Source of the DNA: Bacteroidota bacterium
Lineage (GTDB): Bacteria > Bacteroidota > Bacteroidia > Chitinophagales > Chitinophagaceae
Reading direction: 5' to 3'
DNA length: 64,000 bases
NCBI GenBank assembly: GCA_023409975.1
Contig: JAEYQO010000056.1
Location: forward strand, 55,659 to 119,658
Below the pieces are notes generated by a model. That model was given only the letters and a program-made list of their open reading frames with translations. It did no database searches and had not been told where the DNA came from. Numbering within the stretch: position 1 is the first letter of the stretch; each line of letters begins with the position of its first letter. Positions 1-9,512 of this stretch are shown in pieces. The position numbers and the translations under genes are program-made.

Positions 1-180
1 TACTATCAGCGATTAATGAGCCTGGCCAGAAGGAAATACGAGGAGTTGAGCGGCGCGTCGCACAAAGGCTTGAAAAAGCAGAAAACCTTTCGGTATCTGC
101 TACAGAGAGGATTTGAAACCAGCCTGATCACTGAGGCATTGCTTGAAATAATTCAGGACCCTTCACAGGTTTCTGACTGA
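1..180 (+). CDS. recX: RecX-family regulatory protein, C-terminal end (5' truncated by window)
   Basis: Frame 1 is open from the first base to the TGA at 178-180, giving the last 59 residues of a protein. The tail contains the pattern R-x-LLQRGF-x-x-x-L-I-x-x-AL, which resembles the repeated three-helix unit of RecX. RecX binds RecA filaments and limits recombinase activity. The N-terminal part lies outside the window, so start and length cannot be judged. The apaG gene follows 32 bp downstream on the same strand. The call rests on a short C-terminal match and is moderately confident. Confidence 0.6.
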   Translation, partial: YYQRLMSLARRKYEELSGASHKGLKKQKTFRYLLQRGFETSLITEALLEIIQDPSQVSD

Positions 181-212
181 GAAATCAGTATATTTACATA
201 AACGCTGCTACT

Positions 213-599
213 ATGGTGCAACAGGTAACGGAGGGAGTAAGTATCACGGTGGAAACATTCTATCAGCCTGCCCAGTCAAATCCACTGAGCTCAGATTTCC
301 TGTTTGCCTATAGAGTCACCATAGAGAATCTTAGCGATAACCCAGTTAAACTACTCCGTCGTCATTGGCATATACTGGACAGTAATGGATCGTATCGGGA
401 AGTCGAAGGAGAGGGTGTTGTGGGTCAGCAGCCTGTAATCGAGCCTGGAGGAAGTTATCAATACGTATCCGCTGCTAACCTGAGGAGCGAGATGGGTAAG
501 ATGTATGGGTTTTATCATATGGAGAATCTGTACAATAAAAGGCTCCTTACGGTCACCATTCCTGAATTTCACATGGTTGCGCCTTTCAAACTCAACTAG
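213..599 (+). CDS. apaG: ApaG domain protein
   Basis: The 128-residue product matches the usual size of bacterial ApaG, a single fibronectin-III-like beta-sandwich domain. Visible family features are the N-terminal TEGVSITVETFY strand, the NLSDNPVKLLRRHWHILDSNG segment, the glycine-rich VEGEGVVGQQPVIEPG segment that in the family contacts pyrophosphate-like ligands, and the G-x-M-x-G-x-Y pattern near residue 95. ApaG in enterobacteria is linked to cobalt/magnesium resistance and diadenosine tetraphosphate levels, but its molecular role is poorly defined. It follows recX by 32 bp. The ATG at 213 is the natural start because the domain begins immediately after it. Confidence 0.88.
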   Translation: MVQQVTEGVSITVETFYQPAQSNPLSSDFLFAYRVTIENLSDNPVKLLRRHWHILDSNGSYREVEGEGVVGQQPVIEPGGSYQYVSAANLRSEMGKMYGFYHMENLYNKRLLTVTIPEFHMVAPFKLN

Positions 600-968
600 G
601 CTTGGACAAGACAAAAGAAGTCCAATAGTTAAACGGCCAAAGCGAAAGGCCAAGCCAAGGCAATAGCTGAACCAGTCAAACATCAAGGTAATACCAGCGA
701 AGGCCCAGACAAATAAAGCCCCAAGACCACGTCAGAACCTGCCGTCAATCAATCCTGGCAAACTAATAAGACTTTAAGTAAGGGCCCCGTTCCTTTCCTG
801 CTATCTGAATAGGAAAGCTGAAACTTAGGTAATTAGACGCATATGAGTTGAACTGATTCTCAGTTAGCCCTTATGGGTATTACCTTAGACTTGTTCGGAG
901 CGGCGAAAAAAGTTTCCAGTCAGCGCAATCTTTAACGAAAAAAATATTCATTTAACGCCGCCACTCTT
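600..968. other. Gene-free stretch between apaG and the typA promoter
   Basis: No supported ORF, tRNA or terminator was recognised here. The only structure noticed is a 7-bp hairpin with arms at 793-799 and 811-817, which has no T-tract. The first 130 bases are purine-rich with repeated AAGGC/CAAGCC words, which could be decayed coding sequence, but no reading frame supports that. Confidence 0.5.
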
Positions 969-976
969 TACCTTTG
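969..976 (+). promoter_or_regulatory. Bacteroidota -7 element upstream of typA
   Basis: TACCTTTG at 969-976 is an exact match to the Bacteroidota -7 consensus TAnnTTTG. Transcription would start near 983, leaving a leader of about 50 nt before the typA ATG at 1035. No convincing -33 TTTG was seen at the usual spacing, so the call rests on the -7 element and its position. Confidence 0.55.
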
Positions 977-990
977 CAGCGCCAATTGAG

Positions 991-1017
991 GCCCTTCCAG
1001 GAAGGAGGGGCTTTTTT
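991..1017 (+). terminator. Terminator-like hairpin inside the typA 5' leader
   Basis: Arms at 991-998 and 1004-1011 form an 8-bp GC-rich stem with one G-U pair and a 5-nt loop (AGGAA), followed directly by six T residues at 1012-1017. It lies between the predicted promoter and the typA start, so it could act as an attenuator. It could instead be a weak terminator for read-through from upstream. Confidence 0.55.
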
Positions 1018-1034
1018 GATGAGTAAACTGTTAT

Positions 1035-2843
1035 ATGCAAATAAGAAACATCGCCATAATCGCGCACGTCGACCATGGCAAAACTACCCTCGTTGATAAG
1101 ATCCTGCATGCTACTAAGACTTTCCGGGACAATCAGGAGACCGGGGAGCTGATCATGGACAATAATGATCTTGAGAGAGAAAGAGGGATTACCATTTTTT
1201 CGAAGAACGCCGCGGTTACGTATAATGACGTTAAGATCAATGTAATTGATACCCCTGGTCACGCCGATTTCGGAGGAGAAGTAGAAAGAGTGCTGAAGAT
1301 GGCGGACGGTGTTCTGCTGCTGGTGGATGCATTTGAAGGGCCCATGCCTCAGACCCGATTTGTACTGCAAAAAGCTTTAGCGCTGGGGCTGCATCCTATT
1401 GTTGTCATCAACAAAGTAGACAAGCCGAATTGCCGACCTGATGAGGTTCATGACGCCGTTTTTGAGCTGTTCTTTCAATTGGACGCGACAGAGGAACAGT
1501 TGAATTTCCCAACCCTGTATGGTTCTTCCAAGCAGGGATGGTTCAACACCTCCCTTACACCTACAGAAGATATAAACCCGCTGTTGGACATAATTCTGGA
1601 GAAGGTGCCGCCACCTAATATTTCTGAAGGTACCTTGCAGATGCAGATTACGTCGCTGGATTATTCCACATTCCTGGGACGAATTGCGATTGGAAAAGTG
1701 ACACGAGGAACTATCAGGGAAAACCAGCCTGTTATGCTGTGTAAAGCCGACGGAAGCTTTGAAAGAAGCAGAGTGAAGGAGCTTTACATATTTGAGGGAA
1801 TGGGTAAGAAGCGAGTGGCTGAGGTGCAGGCAGGAGACCTTTGTGCGGTAGTTGGCATTGAAGGATTTCAGATAGGTGAGACGATAGCTGATTTTGAGAA
1901 ACCGGAGGCGCTTGAGGTCATAGCGATCGATGAGCCTACGATGAACATGCAGTTTTCCATCAACAACTCGCCATTCTTTGGACGGGAAGGAAAGTTTGTG
2001 ACCAGTAGGAATATCCGTGACAGGCTTTATAAAGAGCTGGAGAAGAATCTGGCCCTTAGGGTGAAGGATACAGATGATGCGGATAAGTTTCTTGTTTATG
2101 GAAGGGGCATTCTGCACCTGTCTGTACTCGTTGAAACCATGCGTCGTGAAGGATATGAACTTACTGTCGGTCAGCCGCAGGTAATCGTGAAAGAAATAGA
2201 CGGAAGAAAGTCTGAGCCATTTGAAAGCCTTGTGGTAGATGTACCGCAGGAGTTCAGTGGGAAAGTGATCGATCTCGTCACGCAGCGTAAGGGTGAGATG
2301 TTGATCATGGAGACTAAGGGTGAGATGCAACACCTGGAATTTGAGATCCCCTCTCGCGGCATGATAGGGTTACGTTCTCAGATGCTGACGGCTACAGCAG
2401 GAGAAGCTGTGATGGCTCACCGGTTTAAAGAATATAAGCCCTGGAAAGGACCTATTCCCGGAAGGAATAATGGCGTTCTGATAGCGAAGCAAGCGGGGAC
2501 CTCTACCGGGTATTCTCTGGATAAGCTTCAGGATCGTGGAAGATTCTTTATTGATCCGGGAGAGGAGGTTTATGCGGGGATGATCGTGGCAGAGCATATC
2601 AAGCCAGGGGATTTGAACGTTAACGTGGTTGAGGGGAAAAAGCTCACCAACATGCGAGCTTCAGGTTCTGATGCTGCTACCAATATTGCGCCGAAGATTC
2701 AGATGTCGCTTGAAGAGTGTATGGAGTACATTCAGCAGGATGAGTGTATTGAGGTGACACCACAGAGCATTCGTTTGAGAAAGATCCTGCTTGATGAGAA
2801 TGACCGGGTGAAATATCAGAAGATGTTGAAGGCGGAAGCATAG
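1035..2843 (+). CDS. typA: Ribosome-associated GTPase TypA/BipA
   Basis: The 602-residue protein has the usual TypA length and layout: an EF-G-like G domain, domain II, domains III and V, and the TypA-specific C-terminal domain. The G1 motif AHVDHGKTTL is at residues 10-19, the switch region has RERGITI, G3 is DTPGHADF and G4 is NKVDK. The C-terminal half carries the conserved GRGILHLSVLVETMRREGYE, RGMIGLRSQ and NMRASGSD segments. TypA binds the ribosome and supports 50S assembly and growth under stress such as cold. The ATG at 1035 begins directly before the G domain. The gene is preceded by a TAnnTTTG promoter and a terminator-like leader hairpin, and is separated from convergent gyrB by a bidirectional terminator. 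Confidence 0.97.
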   Translation: MQIRNIAIIAHVDHGKTTLVDKILHATKTFRDNQETGELIMDNNDLERERGITIFSKNAAVTYNDVKINVIDTPGHADFGGEVERVLKMADGVLLLVDAFEGPMPQTRFVLQKALALGLHPIVVINKVDKPNCRPDEVHDAVFELFFQLDATEEQLNFPTLYGSSKQGWFNTSLTPTEDINPLLDIILEKVPPPNISEGTLQMQITSLDYSTFLGRIAIGKVTRGTIRENQPVMLCKADGSFERSRVKELYIFEGMGKKRVAEVQAGDLCAVVGIEGFQIGETIADFEKPEALEVIAIDEPTMNMQFSINNSPFFGREGKFVTSRNIRDRLYKELEKNLALRVKDTDDADKFLVYGRGILHLSVLVETMRREGYELTVGQPQVIVKEIDGRKSEPFESLVVDVPQEFSGKVIDLVTQRKGEMLIMETKGEMQHLEFEIPSRGMIGLRSQMLTATAGEAVMAHRFKEYKPWKGPIPGRNNGVLIAKQAGTSTGYSLDKLQDRGRFFIDPGEEVYAGMIVAEHIKPGDLNVNVVEGKKLTNMRASGSDAATNIAPKIQMSLEECMEYIQQDECIEVTPQSIRLRKILLDENDRVKYQKMLKAEA

Positions 2844-2863
2844 TATCAGATATATAGCATTGG

Positions 2864-2891
2864 AAAGGCCCGGCGAAATCGCCGGGCCTTT
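2864..2891. terminator. Bidirectional terminator between typA and gyrB
   Basis: A perfect 12-bp inverted repeat has arms at 2864-2875 and 2880-2891 around the 4-nt loop AAAT. It ends in A and T runs, so it can work in both orientations. It sits between the convergent stop codons of typA and gyrB. Confidence 0.9.
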
Positions 2892-2927
2892 CTCTTTGTA
2901 ATTAGAGAAGATCAGTAGATTGCGAGT

Positions 2928-4940
<2,013 letters not shown>

Positions 4941-5007
4941 TCAGTTACTGTCGCCATCCCCGGATCTATGGCAGATACCCCTTAAAAAGGGGGATTGAAT
5001 AACCTGA

Positions 5008-5037
5008 CAAAGATAACGATTTTCAGTGGTATAAGCA
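5008..5037 (-). promoter_or_regulatory. Promoter upstream of gyrB
   Basis: Read on the minus strand, TTG (5035-5037) is followed after about 20 bases by TATCTTTG (5008-5015), an exact TAnnTTTG element. Transcription would start near 5001, about 100 nt before the gyrB ATG. The leader includes a small CCCCTT/AAGGGG hairpin near 4976-4990. Confidence 0.65.
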
Positions 5038-5084
5038 AGGAAACAGAACCCGTGTAAAGGCTTGACAGACGCAGTTTTAACAGC

Positions 5085-5603
5085 CTATTGCTGTTGTTTC
5101 AGATCGGCTTCGATCAAGTGTTTCAGATCGGTTTCGATTCCGTCCCTGGTCGTTTCAACGATCCTTCCTATTTCCATGTTATTGCGGATCAGGATAACGG
5201 TTGGGACATATTCTACTTTATAGAGTTTGTGCGCCACATATTTTTCCTCTTTAGCCATATCGACCCCATAGATTGCATATTTCGCGGGCATGGCGCTTTC
5301 CTGGAGGGTTTTGTACAGGGAGGGGATCATAGTATGGGAGTCGGAGCACCAGGTTCCCAGGAAAATGACCAACTCATAACCGGGTAAATTCTTTTTCAGG
5401 AATTTGAGGGCATTGCTGTCTGGCGCGTATTCTTCTATGCCGGCCTTCATCCATGGGAAAAGCGGTTCTGTTAACAGATCTTCGAACAGAAAATGGCCTT
5501 TGTAAATCAGCTCTCCCTGTTCGTCAGTTATCCGGTCGAAGTCTTTTTGGGCAATTGCGGAAAAGCTTATAGACATAGAAATCAGGAGAAGAATAATTTT
5601 CAT
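5085..5603 (-). CDS. Exported thioredoxin-like protein with a single active-site cysteine
   Basis: The 172-residue product starts with a signal peptide (hydrophobic residues 3-18, AIAQ cleavage site), so it is expected in the periplasm. A thioredoxin fold follows: a beta strand ending in FLGTWCSDSH (W85, C86) and a VEYVPTVILI segment carrying the conserved cis-proline. The second cysteine of the usual WCxxC is replaced, the site reading WCSDS with S89, so a dithiol-disulfide cycle is unlikely without a partner thiol. It might act as a monothiol reductase or a redox-inactive chaperone; that is inference. It is the last gene of a minus-strand run and starts only 9 bp after the MerR-type gene. 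Confidence 0.75.
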   Translation of the reverse strand: MKIILLLISMSISFSAIAQKDFDRITDEQGELIYKGHFLFEDLLTEPLFPWMKAGIEEYAPDSNALKFLKKNLPGYELVIFLGTWCSDSHTMIPSLYKTLQESAMPAKYAIYGVDMAKEEKYVAHKLYKVEYVPTVILIRNNMEIGRIVETTRDGIETDLKHLIEADLKQQQ

Positions 5604-5612
5604 GATGAGGAG

Positions 5613-6461
5613 TTAAGCCAGGTTTTTTTGGAGATGTACCAGTTGTTGCCGAAGTTTTAGAAGAGACTGCTTCATTCTGGCTTTCTGGTTTGCATCCTTT
5701 TTGTCTTCCCTGAGTTTTGCTTTCGCTCCTGCTAAGGTATAGCCGAGCCCTTTTACCAGGTGGTAAATGGTTTTCAGTTCCCGGATCTGATCCGGAGTAT
5801 ATAACCGGTCGCCTTTGCGGGTTGTACGCACTTTGAGAGCGAATTCATTGGTCCAGAAACGAATATGGGATGTATTGACCTGAAACAGCGCAGCAACTTC
5901 GCCGATAGCATAGTATTGTTTGACGGCGACCCAGCCTTTGAGGATATTTTCGTTGTGGACGATAATCCTTTTTTTAGAGGGTTTCTTTTTGGCTCTCTTC
6001 TTTACAGTTGCCGAAGCTGTTGGGGCTTTCTCTTCTGCGGGTTTAATTTCAGGGGGAGCTGCAGCGGGAATTTCGAAGAAAGACTTAACCGCTGAACCGA
6101 TAACCGGACCATCTTCTGCCGGAGGTGCAGGCGATTGTGCAGCGAGGGAAGTTGAATATTCAACAGCGGGATCATTTGCTATTGTTTCCGTGGACAGAAT
6201 GGGCTGAGAGATTTCACTTAAGGAAGCTTCGGTGTTCTGGACCGTTGTTTCCGGCTGCGGCGCTGACTCGAAAAGGGCTGGTGGAACGGCAGGTAGTGGT
6301 TCCTTAGGAGGCGTATTCAGCGTTGAATCTGAAGCCTCTCCGCCAGAGGCTTTAGGAGATTCAGTATCCTGAGCTGGCTTCCTCTTTGCCCGCGTTTTTG
6401 CAGCCGGTTTGGGCTGCGGTTCATACACTTCACCGAATAATGTCAGGATTTGGGGGTTCAC
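5613..6461 (-). CDS. MerR-family regulator with a long disordered N-terminal extension
   Basis: The C-terminal part (roughly the last 100 residues) is a MerR winged helix-turn-helix domain: YYAIGEVAALFQVNTSHIRFW, then RLYTPDQIRELKTIYHLVKGLGYTLAGAKAKL. It is followed by a basic, glutamine-rich helix that could form a coiled coil. The first 160-170 residues are rich in Pro, Ala, Glu and Thr with Lys/Arg clusters and are likely disordered. The longest open frame begins with TTG at 6476; the GTG at 6461, giving VNPQILTLFGE, is a more plausible start. No C-terminal ligand-binding domain is visible, so the signal sensed is unknown. Neighbours suggest co-transcription with the aminotransferase upstream and the thioredoxin-like gene downstream. 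Confidence 0.75.
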   Translation of the reverse strand: MNPQILTLFGEVYEPQPKPAAKTRAKRKPAQDTESPKASGGEASDSTLNTPPKEPLPAVPPALFESAPQPETTVQNTEASLSEISQPILSTETIANDPAVEYSTSLAAQSPAPPAEDGPVIGSAVKSFFEIPAAAPPEIKPAEEKAPTASATVKKRAKKKPSKKRIIVHNENILKGWVAVKQYYAIGEVAALFQVNTSHIRFWTNEFALKVRTTRKGDRLYTPDQIRELKTIYHLVKGLGYTLAGAKAKLREDKKDANQKARMKQSLLKLRQQLVHLQKNLA

Positions 6462-6546
6462 CCTACAAAATAACAAAACTTTTCTTACCTGTAGCCAACG
6501 TTGGTGGCGAACTTAACACCTGGGAGAGGCTTCAGCAGCGGAGTAG

Positions 6547-7713
6547 TTAAAAGAAAGCGGGGTTATGGAGTTTGAGGACTGACAGTCTTGAGGCAGCTTC
6601 CTGCAGGGTAGTTTCATTTTTGGCGAAGCAGAACCTGATTAATTTGTCGTCCTTTCCAGAGGCGTAGAAAGAGCTGACCGGTATGGTTGCGACCCCTAGT
6701 TCCCTGATGAGCCAGCAGGCGAAATCGAAATCACCCAGTTGGCTGATACGTTCGTAACCCAGCGTCTGGAAATAACTTCCGGCGGCCGGCTGGTGGATGG
6801 TGAAAGGAAGAGGGCTGAAAAGGTCCAGAAAAGCGTCCCTTTTCTTCTGCATCAGGTCGGCTACCGATTCTTTGTCGGGCAACTGCAGATAGCGGGCAAC
6901 CGCGTATTGACCGGGGGTATTTACTGAGAAGGAGAGGTATTGATGGATATGACGGAAAGCCTGGGTCAGTGTTGGTGGGGCGATTACGTATCCGAGTTTC
7001 CAACCAGTGTTATGGAAGACCTTTCCGAAGGAGAAAAGGGCGAAGCAGCGTTCTCTGAGTTCGGGATGTTCCAGTATACTCTGATGTTTGTGTTTATCAA
7101 ATACAATTTGCTCGTACACCTCATCGGAGAGCACCAGGATATCCGTGTTTCTGGTTAACTGAGCTAAATGATCCCAGTCGGAATTGCTCCAGACTGCGCC
7201 GGTGGGGTTGTGTGGCGTATTGATAATAATAGCTCGGGTCTTAGGAGAAACTGCAGCTTCTACGAGGTTCCAATCCACTGTGAAGGCAGGCGCTTTCAGC
7301 GGGACAGTTATGGCGCGGGCGCCGTTGGTTTCAATATTTGGGATATAGCTATCGTAGGCCGGTTCGAGGACGATTACTTCATCGCCCGGATTCAGAATAG
7401 CCGTGAAAGCTGTGAAGATGCCATAGGTGGCTCCGGGTGTTACTGTTATTTCGGTATCCGGATCGATTGCGAGATTGTAGCGGGATTTGAAATCTGCGGC
7501 GATCGCTTCTCTAAGCAGGGGGAGGCCGGTCATCGGCGCGTACTGATTAAAATTGCCCTGTGTAGCTTCCTGCAGCAGAGTCCCCAGACGTTCATCGATC
7601 GGAAAATCCGGAAAACCCTGTGAGAGATTTATGGCCTTATGTTCAGCGGCGAGGCCGGACATTACCGAGAAGATGGTTGTGCCGGATTTGCTGTGCCTTG
7701 GGGATATATTCAT
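6547..7713 (-). CDS. Class I/II aminotransferase, methionine/kynurenine type
   Basis: The 388-residue protein is a fold-type I PLP aminotransferase of the usual length. Visible motifs are the INLSQGFPDFP entry segment, NQYAPMTGLPLLREAI, the TPGATYGIF loop, NTPHNPTGAVW, the SDEVYEQIVFD strand with the PLP-binding aspartate, and SFGKVFHNTGWKLGY with the Schiff-base lysine. The pattern resembles YbdL-type methionine aminotransferases and kynurenine aminotransferases, which transaminate 2-oxo-4-methylthiobutanoate or aromatic and sulphur amino acids. Substrate specificity cannot be fixed from the sequence. The ATG at 7713 directly abuts the TGA of the guanylyltransferase gene, indicating co-transcription. 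Confidence 0.88.
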   Translation of the reverse strand: MNISPRHSKSGTTIFSVMSGLAAEHKAINLSQGFPDFPIDERLGTLLQEATQGNFNQYAPMTGLPLLREAIAADFKSRYNLAIDPDTEITVTPGATYGIFTAFTAILNPGDEVIVLEPAYDSYIPNIETNGARAITVPLKAPAFTVDWNLVEAAVSPKTRAIIINTPHNPTGAVWSNSDWDHLAQLTRNTDILVLSDEVYEQIVFDKHKHQSILEHPELRERCFALFSFGKVFHNTGWKLGYVIAPPTLTQAFRHIHQYLSFSVNTPGQYAVARYLQLPDKESVADLMQKKRDAFLDLFSPLPFTIHQPAAGSYFQTLGYERISQLGDFDFACWLIRELGVATIPVSSFYASGKDDKLIRFCFAKNETTLQEAASRLSVLKLHNPAFF

Positions 7714-8796
7714 TCAGAGATATTTTTCACCCTTATTGCGTTTTACTTCAGCAACATATTCTTTGATTTGCTGTTCACGACTCCGTTCGCAGATCAGGAG
7801 TACGTCGGGGGTATCGATGACGATGAACCGTTCGAGGCCTTGTAGCACGACGAGCTTGTCTGCGGGAGCTTTGATCATACATTCTGTGGCATCGATCACC
7901 ATTACATTCTTTCCGTAGACAGCATTTCCGAGATAGTCCTTATCGGAGTTTTCATATGCGGACTCCCAGGTACCCAGATCGCACCAGCCGAAGTTGGCTG
8001 GAATGACATAGACATTCCGGGCTTTTTCCATGATTCCGTAGTCGATGGAGATATTGGTGCAATGAGCGTAGAGCTGGTTGATGACCTCTGTTTCGCGAGG
8101 CGTATTATAGACACCCTGAGCCTGCTGGAAAATCTCGTTCAGTTCGGGCATGTGCCGGGATAGCGCTGCCATGATGGTTTTCACATTCCAGACGAAGATT
8201 CCGGAGTTCCAGAGAAAGTCACCGCTTTGAATGAACGTCTGAGCCAGTTCGAGGGAAGGTTTTTCGGTGAAAGTTTTCACACGGTAGACGTTATCTATTT
8301 CGTCCCGGGTATCGAACTGGATATATCCGTAGCCGGTGTCTGGCCGGCCGGGTTTGATGCCCATTGTCAGCAAGGCATCGTGTTTTGCTACGAACTGAAG
8401 GGCTTCCAGCGTGGTTTTTTCGAAACTGGCCTCGTCCATGATGAGGTGGTCGGCGGGAGAGAGGACTATATTGGCATCCGGGTTGAGAGCCATTAGTTTG
8501 TGTGCGAAGTAGGCGGCACAGGGGGCTGTGTTTTTTCTTGAGGGTTCGGCGATGATATTTTGTTCGGGTACATCCGGAAGTTGTTCTTTCAGAACCTCCA
8601 GGTATGCCTGGTTAGTGATGAAGAAGATATTCTCAGGGGGGCAGATATTCCTGAACCGGTGCCAGGTCCATTGAATCAGGGATTTTCCGGTGCCGAGAAT
8701 GTCCAGAAACTGCTTAGGATATGCCGTTCTGCTTTCGGGCCAGAACCGGCTGCCGATGCCGCCGGCCATGATTCCCACGTAATTATTCTTGTTCAT
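7714..8796 (-). CDS. manC: Mannose-1-phosphate guanylyltransferase
   Basis: The protein transfers GMP from GTP to mannose-1-phosphate, making GDP-mannose for glycan synthesis. The nucleotidyltransferase signature GGIGSRFWPESRTAYPKQFL lies at the N-terminus, followed by the IIAEPSRKNTAP and LSPADHLI segments and GYGYIQF-x-FTEKP. The open frame extends upstream to 8907, but the ATG at 8796 (MNKNNYVGIMAGG) places the signature at the expected distance from the N-terminus and gives 360 residues, typical of the single-domain enzyme without a fused phosphomannose isomerase. The gene abuts the aminotransferase start. A 716-bp gene-free region with repeat arrays lies upstream. Confidence 0.93.
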   Translation of the reverse strand: MNKNNYVGIMAGGIGSRFWPESRTAYPKQFLDILGTGKSLIQWTWHRFRNICPPENIFFITNQAYLEVLKEQLPDVPEQNIIAEPSRKNTAPCAAYFAHKLMALNPDANIVLSPADHLIMDEASFEKTTLEALQFVAKHDALLTMGIKPGRPDTGYGYIQFDTRDEIDNVYRVKTFTEKPSLELAQTFIQSGDFLWNSGIFVWNVKTIMAALSRHMPELNEIFQQAQGVYNTPRETEVINQLYAHCTNISIDYGIMEKARNVYVIPANFGWCDLGTWESAYENSDKDYLGNAVYGKNVMVIDATECMIKAPADKLVVLQGLERFIVIDTPDVLLICERSREQQIKEYVAEVKRNKGEKYL

Positions 8797-8938
8797 GCTT
8801 TCTATTAGGTCGATAAAAATAGTTAAATCAAGCAGATAGTTTGGGGGAGATGACAGACACTCCTGTAAGGAATGGGAGATAAAGGAGGCGATATTCCCCT
8901 CAGGCACACCCGTATTTAACTGGTATGGTCAACGGGGG

Positions 8939-9064
8939 TTCACCAGTAACTCACCAGCAGGGGAACAGCAGGGGACCAAGTAGGGACCAAGTAGGGAATA
9001 GGGAGGGACTAGGGAGTTTATAGGGAGTTAATAGGGAGTGTATAGGGAGTATATAGGGAGTATG
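8939..9064. repeat. Array of short motifs with exact 11-bp period (array A)
   Basis: CACCAG occurs at 8941 and 8952. GGGA then occurs at 8961, 8972, 8983, 8994 and 9005, all 11 bp apart. After a 7-bp step the series continues at 9012, 9023, 9034, 9045 and 9056, again exactly 11 bp apart. The later units read approximately TAGGGAGTNTA. The array lies about 140 bp upstream of manC in a gene-free stretch. Units are degenerate outside the core but the spacing is strict. Confidence 0.85.
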
Positions 9065-9102
9065 CCTGCTATTCGTGTACGGAAAATGCTTTGGGTTTGG
9101 GC

Positions 9103-9124
9103 CATTGGGCCGTTGGCCGTTGGC
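9103..9124. repeat. Short heptamer repeat (CGTTGGC-like)
   Basis: Three consecutive 7-bp-type units are visible: CATTGGG at 9103, CGTTGGC at 9111 and CGTTGGC at 9118. The run lies between the two 11-bp arrays of the same intergenic region. The copy number is low, so this is only a weak repeat call. Confidence 0.5.
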
Positions 9125-9253
9125 TTGTACTCACTGGTACGCGGAGAAAAATCAACCCGGAATGCTGTTTTCAAACAATAAGGTTTACATGACACCAATA
9201 GGAAACCAGTACGACGTATGTATGACATCGTCCCCTTGTCTTATGCAACTTAG

Positions 9254-9330
9254 TTGGATCCTACAAGGAACCTACAAGGAACCTTTAAGGAACCTACAAG
9301 GGAGGTACAAGCAACCTTGAAGGTCTGGGG
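9254..9330. repeat. Array of short motifs with exact 11-bp period (array B)
   Basis: AAGG or a one-base variant occurs at 9265, 9276, 9287, 9298, 9309 and 9320, exactly 11 bp apart. A related unit starting TTGGATCC is at 9254. The best units read AAGGAACCTAC; later units diverge. The array ends about 180 bp before the cyclophilin gene. The region between arrays A and B (9125-9253) shows no supported gene. Confidence 0.85.
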
Positions 9331-9512
9331 CTGGTGTCGGGTTGCAGGTGTGCTGGTTTTTTCTGAGCTCGCATCTAAACCCATCTGGCAATTTGGTCGA
9401 ATCAAAGCAACTGAGTAGTGTTTCAGAGTCCTGGGAGGTAAAGAGAAATAGAATCAGCAGAAAATGTGTCTATATTCGTTGAACAAATTTCCAAAAAGTA
9501 ACCCGGAAGAAG

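Noticed and set aside
8797..8907. 37-residue N-terminal extension of manC
   Set aside because: The extension has no homology-like features, and the ATG at 8796 fits the family N-terminus.
9075..9320. 81-residue plus-strand ORF in the first repeat gap
   Set aside because: Its C-terminus is translated 11-bp repeat (KEPLRN-type) and there is no start context.
8939..9330. CRISPR array
   Set aside because: Units are only 11 bp, there are no long conserved repeats with unique spacers, and no cas gene is present.
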